From: CAKZQX01 sp034436755
GTDB lineage: Bacteria > Chloroflexota > Chloroflexia > Chloroflexales > Chloroflexaceae
Assembly (NCBI GenBank): GCA_034436755.1
Contig: DAOTVB010000157.1
Span: 1-64,000, forward strand
Length of the DNA stretch: 64,000 nucleotides
Direction: 5' to 3'
Of the stretch, positions 50,091 to 57,380 are shown one piece after another. The notes under the pieces are model-generated. The model was given only the letters and a program-made list of their open reading frames with translations. It had not been told where the DNA came from and did not search any database. The first letter of the stretch is position 1; the number at the start of each line of letters is the position of its first letter. Made by a program: the position numbers and the translations under genes.

Positions 50091-50546
50091 TACCATGACA
50101 CGAGTTACGCGGTGCGCGTTCAAACGGGCCGTTTGCTCCCGATAACAACGTAATTCGCCTGCGGCAGCGTGGTACTCTTTTTATCTTTATCATAAAAAAT
50201 TTGCACTTTGTGCAAATTTTTTATGATAAAGATCTGGTCTCTTCCGCCCTGCCGGAGGCGAATCTGGCCGTTCGGCCAGGTGAACACCTGGTTTGGAACC
50301 GACCGCGTAACTCGTGTACCATGACAGGAGTTACGTGGTTGACATGCAACCCGGGTTCTTAACGAGATGGAAGCCGGATTCGCCTGCGGCAGCATGGTAC
50401 TTTTGAGCTTTTCCACAAAAATGTTGCACATAGTGCAACATTTTTGTGGAAAAAGGATGGGTTCTTCCGCCCTGCCGGAGGCGAATCTGGCCGTTCGGCC
50501 AGGTGAACACCTGGTTTGGAACCGACCGCGTAACTCCTGACCATGA
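50091..50546. mobile_element. Two adjacent family A elements sharing target duplications
   Basis: Element one is 50099-50316 and is flanked by TACCATGA (50091-50098 and 50317-50324). Element two is 50325-50539 and is flanked by that same copy and by ACCATGA at 50540-50546. Hairpins are 50183-50233 (24-bp perfect stem, loop TTT) and 50409-50453 (21-bp stem, loop ATA). Their arms are identical (CTGCCGGAGGCGAATCTGGC) while the hairpin sequences differ. Confidence 0.88.
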
Positions 50547-50650
50547 GAGCATAGAATAAAGTGACATAGCATAAAACACACCTGGCACAACTCTGTACAT
50601 TTATTCTGAGTTCCAGGTGTACGTATTCTTTCTTATGAGAAAGCACATAT

Positions 50651-51505
50651 ATGACGCGTATCCCTCTCTGGATGAAGTTATTACGCTGGTATGCCCTCCA
50701 TAGCCCGGTTGTACGGGGCACATATCGCGTGTCAACTATGCTTTATCCGCGACTCGCTATCCCGGACAGCGAAGTTGTGACAACCCTTGATGGAGATCTC
50801 CAGGTTACACTACGTTTGCCAAACTGGGTAGACTTCAACATGTACTGTCTTGGTTTCTACGAGCGACCGTTGGTTCACTACTTTCTGGACGCACTTAATG
50901 CCAGGAGTGTGGTTCTGGATGTCGGGGCATACATCGGACAGTATACGCTGCTGGCAGCCAGGCATGCGCCGCAGGGTCACGTTGTTGCTTTTGAGCCACA
51001 CCCAGAGTCTTACCCGCGTTTGGAAGCGCATGTTGCCCGGAACAAGTTAACGAATGTCCAGATTCTGCAGCAGGCTGCCGGTGCCCAGGAGGGACATATG
51101 TCGTTTGCTCTCGCGCGTACAGCATCATGCAGCGGGTTGCTGCCACCAGGAAGCGCTGCTCCGCATGTTACTGAGGTAGCGGTAACGACCATTGATCAGG
51201 TAGTCCAACAGTTAAACTTACCCCGAGTTGATCTGATAAAAATTGATGTCGAGGGTACGGTTGGTCAGGTATTGCATGGTGCGCAGGCAACTTTGACGCG
51301 TGATCATCCACTCTTGATTGTTGAAGTTAGTCGTGAATTGGAACCGGATGTTGATGATACCCCTGAAGCTATCTTTGCCCTGCTTCACAGATTGCAGTAT
51401 GCATGCTACTGCCTGCGCTGGCAAGGTTTAACCAGTACACTAGTACCAATTGATGAGTCAGCCGTGCGCCATGAAAATATAATCGCAATACCGACGGTGA
51501 AGTGA
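50651..51505 (+). CDS. FkbM-family methyltransferase
   Basis: The 284-residue protein shows the FkbM pattern: VVLDVGAYIGQYTLLAA as motif I, GHVVAFEPHPESYPRLEAHV, VAVTTIDQVVQQLNLPRVDL and IKIDVEGTVGQVLHGAQ. FkbM enzymes O-methylate sugars in polysaccharide or antibiotic pathways. It is 7 bp before the next glycosyltransferase. Confidence 0.9.
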   Translation: MTRIPLWMKLLRWYALHSPVVRGTYRVSTMLYPRLAIPDSEVVTTLDGDLQVTLRLPNWVDFNMYCLGFYERPLVHYFLDALNARSVVLDVGAYIGQYTLLAARHAPQGHVVAFEPHPESYPRLEAHVARNKLTNVQILQQAAGAQEGHMSFALARTASCSGLLPPGSAAPHVTEVAVTTIDQVVQQLNLPRVDLIKIDVEGTVGQVLHGAQATLTRDHPLLIVEVSRELEPDVDDTPEAIFALLHRLQYACYCLRWQGLTSTLVPIDESAVRHENIIAIPTVK

Positions 51506-51511
51506 GGCAGT

Positions 51512-52672
51512 GTGTCTTTTACTCCCGGTACCCACTCAATCCTCTTCCTCGATCATGCCGCTGCGCTGGGTGGCGCGGAACATAGTCTGCTGCTGCTGCT
51601 GCGCCACCTGGACCGGCAGCGTTTTCGGCCGTTGCTGGCCTGCAACCCGGGTCCACTCGCCATAGCCGCGCATGAACTGGGTGTGCCGACCTTGCCGATA
51701 GCCATGCCCCGGTTGCGTGGCAATCCCCTGGCCCTGGTTGAACTGCTGCGCGGTGGACTGGCGCTGGCGCTGGTTGTGCGCCGGGAACGGATTGCGCTGG
51801 TGCATAGCAATGTGGTGCGCGCCGCCTTCTACGCGTTGCCGGCCGCCCGGCTGACCGGGCGGCCGCTGGTCTGGCATGTGCGCGATATCCACGCGCCGGG
51901 GCAACCGGGGGGGGCCTGGTACCCGCGCCTGATGTGCCGTATGGCTACCCGAATGATTGCGATCTCGCAGGCGGTTGCGGCGGTGCTGCCCTGTGCCGGG
52001 CGTGCCACGATCATTTACAATGGGGTCGATCTGACCGCGTTTGATCCGCATATGCATAATCGGGATGCGGCCACGCTTCGCGTCGAACTTGATCTGCCCC
52101 ATGCGGGTCCGCTGGTCGGTATCCTGGGGCGGGTCTGGCCCTGGAAAGGTCAGACCGATTTTCTGCGCGCCGCTGCGCTGGTGGCTCCGGCGCATCCAAC
52201 GGCCCACTTTGCCGTCATCGGCGATACGCTGTTTGCCGCCGAGCGCGATTACCTGCAAGAGCTGCGTGACCTGGCGCATGAGTTGGGCATTGCTCACCGC
52301 GTCACCTTTACCGGCCACCGCTCGGATGTGCCACAGCTCCTGGCCGCACTCGATCTACTGGTTCACTGCTCGCAGGCCGAACCCTTTGGCCGGGTGTTGA
52401 TCGAGGCGATGGCAATGGCGCGGCCGGTGGTGGCCTACGCCGACGGTGGTGTGCCCGAAATTGTTGTCAATGGCGTGACGGGGCGGTTGGTGCCGCCGGG
52501 CGATATCGCGGCGCTGGCCCGCTCCATCGGTGAACTGCTGGCGCATCCGGCACAGGCGCGCGCGCTGGGCACAGCCGGCCGGGAGCGGGTCGTTCATCAG
52601 TTTGATGCTCGCCAGACTGCCCGCGCGATTGAGCAGGTGTATGCCGAACTACTGGATGGAAAAAAGGTTTAG
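51512..52672 (+). CDS. GT4-type glycosyltransferase
   Basis: The 386-residue protein (GTG 51512) starts with FLDHAAALGGAEHSLLLLLR, a typical GT4 acceptor-side glycine loop, and has VHSNVVRAAFYALPAARLTG, IYNGVDLTAF, VGILGRVWPWKGQTDFLRAA and VHCSQAEPFGRVLIEAMAM. The next gene starts 8 bp downstream. Confidence 0.92.
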   Translation: MSFTPGTHSILFLDHAAALGGAEHSLLLLLRHLDRQRFRPLLACNPGPLAIAAHELGVPTLPIAMPRLRGNPLALVELLRGGLALALVVRRERIALVHSNVVRAAFYALPAARLTGRPLVWHVRDIHAPGQPGGAWYPRLMCRMATRMIAISQAVAAVLPCAGRATIIYNGVDLTAFDPHMHNRDAATLRVELDLPHAGPLVGILGRVWPWKGQTDFLRAAALVAPAHPTAHFAVIGDTLFAAERDYLQELRDLAHELGIAHRVTFTGHRSDVPQLLAALDLLVHCSQAEPFGRVLIEAMAMARPVVAYADGGVPEIVVNGVTGRLVPPGDIAALARSIGELLAHPAQARALGTAGRERVVHQFDARQTARAIEQVYAELLDGKKV

Positions 52673-52680
52673 GGAGTGGT

Positions 52681-53817
52681 ATGCGTATCGGGCTGGACGC
52701 GCGCTATGTTTATGATCACTTTCCCGGCATCGGGCGCTACACCGCAAACCTCGCCGCCGCGCTGGGCACGCTGGAGCATGGGCATACCCTGGCTGTGCTC
52801 TACAACCCGGCTCTGCCCAACACCCGCCACGACCTGCCGGCGTTGCTGGGCGATCAGCCTGCGATCCAACTGGTTCAGACGAATGTGCGGCCCTTCTCGC
52901 TGGCCGAACAGATTGCGCTGCCGCGCCTGGCCCGCGCGTTGCAACTGGATCTGCTGCACTCGCCCTACTACATCAAGCCCTACGCCGGGTTGCCCTGCCC
53001 CTCGGTGGTGACAATCTATGATCTGCTGGGCCTGCATCTGCCGCAGACCCTCTCACGGCAGGGGCGACTCTTCTACCGGGTGGCGATGGGGCTGGCAGTA
53101 CGCTCCAGCCACCGGATTATTACTATCTCGTGCAATGCGCAGGAGGCATTGATCCGTGCCTATAACATTCCCCCGGAACGGATCACGGTTACGCCCCTGG
53201 CCGCCGATGCGCGCTTTTGTCCGCAAACGGAGGCAGCGGTGGCCGCTGTCCACGCAAAATATGGTTTACCGGCACGCTATCTGCTGTATGTCGGTGCAAA
53301 CAAGCCGCACAAAAACCTGGAGCGCCTGGTGCAGGCCTGGGCATGCGTCACCCCACAACAACCGGCCGTTCTGCTGCTCGCCGGGCATTACGATCCGCGC
53401 TATCCGCAGGTGCAGCAGATGGCCGCCGCGCCCGGCCTGCGTGACCGGATTATGCGCATCCAGAATGTCGCCGAGGCGGATCTGCCGGCGCTCTACGCGG
53501 GCGCGACGGCGTTTGTCTTCCCTTCCTTCTATGAGGGCTTTGGGTTGCCGCCACTGGAAGCCATGGCCTGCGGGGTGCCGGTGATCTGCGCGCATGCCGG
53601 CAGCCTGCCGGAGGTGGTCGGCGACGCGGCGGTTACGTTCGATCCCTACGCTGTTGATGAACTGGCTGCGGCAATCCAGCGGGTGCTGGATGCTCCAGCG
53701 CTACGGGTGGACCTGCGGGAGCGCGGACTGCGGCGTGCGCAGGCGTTCTCCTGGGAGCAGACCGCCCGGCAAACCCTCGCAGTCTACGAAGCGCTGCAAC
53801 ACACCCGATTAATGTGA
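52681..53817 (+). CDS. GT4-type glycosyltransferase (mannosyltransferase-like)
   Basis: The 378-residue protein begins MRIGLDARYVYDHFPGIGRYT and has YLLYVGANKPHKNLERLVQA, AFVFPSFYEGFGLPPLEAM and CGVPVICAHAGSLPEVVGDA, the form common in mannosyltransferases of polymer pathways. It is the last gene of the plus-strand cluster, followed by a heptanucleotide repeat. Confidence 0.92.
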   Translation: MRIGLDARYVYDHFPGIGRYTANLAAALGTLEHGHTLAVLYNPALPNTRHDLPALLGDQPAIQLVQTNVRPFSLAEQIALPRLARALQLDLLHSPYYIKPYAGLPCPSVVTIYDLLGLHLPQTLSRQGRLFYRVAMGLAVRSSHRIITISCNAQEALIRAYNIPPERITVTPLAADARFCPQTEAAVAAVHAKYGLPARYLLYVGANKPHKNLERLVQAWACVTPQQPAVLLLAGHYDPRYPQVQQMAAAPGLRDRIMRIQNVAEADLPALYAGATAFVFPSFYEGFGLPPLEAMACGVPVICAHAGSLPEVVGDAAVTFDPYAVDELAAAIQRVLDAPALRVDLRERGLRRAQAFSWEQTARQTLAVYEALQHTRLM

Positions 53818-53827
53818 CCGCTGCGGC

Positions 53828-53868
53828 GTTCACCCTGTAACCTGTAACCTGTAACCTGTAACCTGTCG
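53828..53868. repeat. Heptanucleotide repeat (CCTGTAA type)
   Basis: Five exact CCTGTAA units lie between the glycosyltransferase and the small gene at 53884. Confidence 0.9.
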
Positions 53869-53883
53869 AAGAGAGGATCACCC

Positions 53884-54234
53884 ATGACCGACCAGCATGG
53901 CCTGACGCAAGTCACCGAGATGCAGGGCGTAACCAGAATCGCCCGCGAGTGCATCACCAATCTGATCTACGAAATGACCGGCAGCGAGGAGATAGCGTTC
54001 GATTTCTACCGTGAGTGGAGCGGTGGCTGGCGCGTGGGCGTGGATGTCACCGGACCTATCAGCGGGCATATGGACTTTGTGCTGTTTCATACTCCCGCCG
54101 GTGGCATCCTGGCAATCCCGCCAAAACTCCCCGATGCCTGGCGTACCCGGCGCGGCGTCCAGGCCAGCGATGGCAGCCGCTGGACGGTTGACGATGCGGG
54201 GATGTTTGTGCCGTTCGTGCCGGATGGCTCGTAG
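53884..54234 (+). CDS. Hypothetical protein, about 116 residues
   Basis: The acidic cytoplasmic protein has MTDQHGLTQVTEMQGVTRIA, LIYEMTGSEEIAFDFYREW and a tryptophan-rich beta part with VLFHTPAGGILAIPPKLPD. GAGAGGAT precedes the ATG. No family is recognised. It stands between the glycan cluster and the ATPase/TPR pair and could belong to either or neither. Confidence 0.6.
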   Translation: MTDQHGLTQVTEMQGVTRIARECITNLIYEMTGSEEIAFDFYREWSGGWRVGVDVTGPISGHMDFVLFHTPAGGILAIPPKLPDAWRTRRGVQASDGSRWTVDDAGMFVPFVPDGS

Positions 54235-54469
54235 AGGCTTCACCAGGCAGAAGGCAGAGGGCAGAGGGCAACCGTCCACGAATAGGGCCACGAATGCACG
54301 AATAAGCCGTGCTGGTCTGTTCGGTCATGGGGGTGAACTTGTCGGGTGGAGCGATGTGGGATGGGTTGGAACTTCGGCGGGCTCTGCGGCTCTGCGGTGA
54401 ATAAGTTCTTTGCCGGGAGCGGCGAATGTGCTATGATGCTTGCAGTAATCACTGCGGGGAGTAGATGCT

Positions 54470-55741
54470 ATGGAAGAAGCATTCCAATATATTCGGGCCG
54501 AGGATCTTGACCGGGCATGGCTAAACTTTGAACTTGATCTGCCGCTGGAACCACAACCGGACGGCTCACCCAACCCGTTTTACGTGGAGCGCCCCGACAA
54601 TCCGGCCATCCTGCTCAAGCGCTATCTGTTGCGGCCCTACCGCCAGCCGCCCAAGTATTTTTTCTCGGGGCATCGCGGCTGCGGCAAATCGACTGAACTG
54701 CGCCAGTTGGCAGTTGATGCGAAAATTCAGGCAAAGTACTGGCCGATCAACTTTACCATCCGTGATGAGGCCGATATTAATGACCTGGATTTCAAAGATG
54801 TCCTGCTTGCCATTGGCGGGTGGCTCTTCCGGGACTATCGCCAGGGTGGTGGCAAACTGCCCGATCAACTGCTCCGAGAACTTGATAGTTGGCGCGGTCA
54901 GATTGAACAGCAGGTCAGCACCGTACTGGCCGGGCGTACGACCGAGTCGGAAGTTGCCGGCGAGCTAAATGCCTTTTTTGTGCGCACCGGAGTCAAGCTG
55001 AAACTGGAGCCGAAGACCCGCAGTGAGCTGCGGCAGGTATTTGAGCGCAACCTGTCTGAGTTGATCGAGGTGATTAACAATATTGCGATAGCGATTCAGG
55101 CGCAGACGAAGCGCATTCCCCTGATCCTGGTGGATGATCTGGACAAGCCGGACCTGGAGCGGGTGCGTGAAATCTTCTGTGACCACCGCGAAACCATGCT
55201 CCAGCCGGCACTGCCGATTGTCTACACGGTGCCCAGTTCGCTCTTCTACAGCCCGGATTTTGAGGCCATCCGCGACCGGACTATTTTTCTGTCGAATGTT
55301 AAGTTGCACCCACGCGGAGAGCCGGATGTGCGCTTCAAGCCGGGCTATGACACGATGCAGGCGTTTCTGCTCAAGCGCATGCAGCTTGGCCTGATTGCGG
55401 AGGATACGCTTGACGATGCCATTCAGGTGAGCGGCGGCCTGTTCCGCGAGATGTGCCGGGTGATGCGTACCGCGATTGACTGGGCGGTGGGCAACGGGCA
55501 TGCCCGCGTCGAGCGCACGGATGTTGCTAAAGCCGAAGCCGAGATCCGCAGCGAGTACCGGCGTTTTTTGACCCAGGAACAGCGCAATGTGCTACGGGCC
55601 ATCCGCAACCACAACCGCTACGATGAGCCGGAGAAGATTGCGCCGCTGCTCCAGGTACTGGCGGCCCTGGAGTATAAGAACGACGAAGTCTGGTGCGATG
55701 TGCATCCGGCACTCAACAAACTACTGGATGAGGCGGTATGA
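54470..55741 (+). CDS. P-loop ATPase, first gene of an ATPase/TPR pair
   Basis: The 423-residue protein has an AAA/STAND-like core: Walker A GHRGCGKS (residues 67-74, preceded by KYFFS), Walker B ILVDDLDKPD near 220, then IVYTVPSSLFYS, where sensor 1 is expected. The C-terminal part (about 285-420) looks winged-helix-like (VSGGLFREMCRVMRTAIDWA, then VLRAIRNHNRYDEPEKIAPL). The next gene overlaps by 4 bp (ATGA), so both products are made together. Such ATPase plus sensor pairs are common in prokaryotic conflict or signalling systems (family knowledge). No effector nuclease or protease domain is seen here. Confidence 0.8.
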   Translation: MEEAFQYIRAEDLDRAWLNFELDLPLEPQPDGSPNPFYVERPDNPAILLKRYLLRPYRQPPKYFFSGHRGCGKSTELRQLAVDAKIQAKYWPINFTIRDEADINDLDFKDVLLAIGGWLFRDYRQGGGKLPDQLLRELDSWRGQIEQQVSTVLAGRTTESEVAGELNAFFVRTGVKLKLEPKTRSELRQVFERNLSELIEVINNIAIAIQAQTKRIPLILVDDLDKPDLERVREIFCDHRETMLQPALPIVYTVPSSLFYSPDFEAIRDRTIFLSNVKLHPRGEPDVRFKPGYDTMQAFLLKRMQLGLIAEDTLDDAIQVSGGLFREMCRVMRTAIDWAVGNGHARVERTDVAKAEAEIRSEYRRFLTQEQRNVLRAIRNHNRYDEPEKIAPLLQVLAALEYKNDEVWCDVHPALNKLLDEAV

Positions 55742-57183
55742 CCGTAGCAAGTGCAGTTGAGCCATTTAGCGAGCGCATTGAGCGTCTGCTGCGCGAACTG
55801 GAGCGCGCCATCAAGTGGCAGCGCCCGGCGATCCTGCTGGCGGTCTACTCCTCGGAGTTTGTGCGCGCCGATGCCGAGACTGCCCTGAAGACCCGTCTGA
55901 GCGCCCTGGGGCAGACCGTGAGCGACTACCGGGTCACCGGGGCCGACAATGCCGATATTCCGCTGCACCTGCGGGAGCTTCCCGACCAGGACAGGACGGT
56001 CTTCTTTGTCTCCGGCCTGCGCTGGGGGGATGGGGCGGATGGGCGTAACGCCTACCGCGCGCTGAACATCCGCCGGGAATACTTTGTTGATGCGCGAATG
56101 CGTGTCATTTTCTGGTTAACGCAGAGCGAGGCGGAGAAGCTGCCGGCCTATGCCCCGGACTTCTGGGCCTTCCGCCACCGGGTGGTCGAGTTTGTCGAAG
56201 CGCCGCAGCCTGAGCAGATCAGGCGCACTGCCTGGGATGTCATTTTAAGTAACATTGAAATTGACCCTCTTCATAAAAATATTGATGCCAAAATTGCGTT
56301 GCGCGAAGCCCTTCTGCACGATCTGCCGGCGGGTGATGAGACGCTGGATATGCGTGCAACTTTATTATTAAGTTTGGCTGGACTATATGTAAGAAAAGCT
56401 GGTTATGACCGGGCACTTGATGCTGCTCAGGCGGTCCTAGAGATTGTCGAGCAGTTTGACAGAGTTGAAGTCAAGGTACTTTGTTTGACACTCCTGGGAG
56501 AGATCTACAGGTTGCAGAAAAACTATGACGCGGCGCTGATAGTCCTCAACCAGGCACTGGCGCTTGATGCGAACGATGCTGCTATCTATAAAAACCTGGG
56601 GGATGTATATCGGGATACTGATCAGTATGCGGCGGCTCTGACGGCGTATCAACAGGCGCTAGCGCTTGATCCGGAGAACCCGAGCTATTACCGGGCAGTG
56701 AGTAATGTGTATCAACTGCAGGGAGACCTCGACCAGGCTACTATGGCACTACAGCGCGCGATTACGCTCAATCCGCAAGATCATCTGGCTTATCTTGATC
56801 TGGGTTTTTTATACCACAGGCAGGAGCGTTATGCCGATGCGGTTGAGAGTTGCCAGCAAGCGCTTGCTCTTAACGCCGGCCTGGTGGATACACGTTTACT
56901 GCTTGCTGTTTGTTATCAAGAACTTAACCAGAAAGAAAACGCGTTACAACAGATTGAATTAGCACGCGATAGCGTTACAGCCGATACCGACGAACTGCCA
57001 CAGTTTTACCTGGAACTGTTTAACGGCAATATGGATACAGCACTGGACTTGTTGAAAGCAGCATTTGAGAAAGGGCAAATTTCTCGCAAGGCTTTCCTTA
57101 ACTTGCTTTTTAACACCCCCGCATTTAATGATATCCGCGACACTTCCTACTTCCAGGAACTGCTCAACGCGGCGCAGGAGTGA
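55738..57183 (+). CDS. TPR-repeat protein with unknown N-terminal domain
   Basis: The 481-residue protein overlaps the ATPase gene by 4 bp. Residues about 1-165 form an alpha/beta domain (RPAILLAVYSSEFVRADAET, TVFFVSGLRWGDGADGRNAY, RMRVIFWLTQSEAEKL) that might bind a nucleotide or another protein. Residues 200-440 hold about six tetratricopeptide repeats (LGEIYRLQKNYDAALIVLNQ, LGDVYRDTDQYAAALTAYQQ, LGFLYHRQERYADAVESCQQ). Codon use in the middle (56240-56460) is more AT-rich than at the ends. It probably acts as the sensor or scaffold of the ATPase (inference). Confidence 0.82.
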   Translation: MTVASAVEPFSERIERLLRELERAIKWQRPAILLAVYSSEFVRADAETALKTRLSALGQTVSDYRVTGADNADIPLHLRELPDQDRTVFFVSGLRWGDGADGRNAYRALNIRREYFVDARMRVIFWLTQSEAEKLPAYAPDFWAFRHRVVEFVEAPQPEQIRRTAWDVILSNIEIDPLHKNIDAKIALREALLHDLPAGDETLDMRATLLLSLAGLYVRKAGYDRALDAAQAVLEIVEQFDRVEVKVLCLTLLGEIYRLQKNYDAALIVLNQALALDANDAAIYKNLGDVYRDTDQYAAALTAYQQALALDPENPSYYRAVSNVYQLQGDLDQATMALQRAITLNPQDHLAYLDLGFLYHRQERYADAVESCQQALALNAGLVDTRLLLAVCYQELNQKENALQQIELARDSVTADTDELPQFYLELFNGNMDTALDLLKAAFEKGQISRKAFLNLLFNTPAFNDIRDTSYFQELLNAAQE

Positions 57184-57187
57184 AGCG

Positions 57188-57284
57188 GAAGAGCGCAGAG
57201 CGGGGAGCGCAGAGCGCAGAGCACAGAGCGCAGAGCACAGAGCGCGAAACGTTCAAACGTTCAAACGTTCAAACCTGCCAACGC
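57188..57284. repeat. Heptanucleotide (GCAGAGC) and octanucleotide (ACGTTCAA) repeats
   Basis: About nine GCAGAGC-type units are followed by three ACGTTCAA units. They lie between the TPR gene and the polymerase gene. Confidence 0.85.
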
Positions 57285-57380
57285 AAACCACGGCCCACAA
57301 CCCCGGCGTTGCTCATCTGTTCGCCGTTGAGTATAATAAAGAGGTGCATGTGCCGTCTCAACCCAGGAGTAAGAAGTACG

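Noticed and set aside
54240..54300. A short gene before the ATPase
   Set aside because: Only GCAGAGG and CACGAAT repeats are found there.
57180..57380. Upstream extension of DNA polymerase I
   Set aside because: The extension translates heptanucleotide repeats. The PolA N-terminus (LIDGHALAYRAFHAL) begins after ATG 57381.
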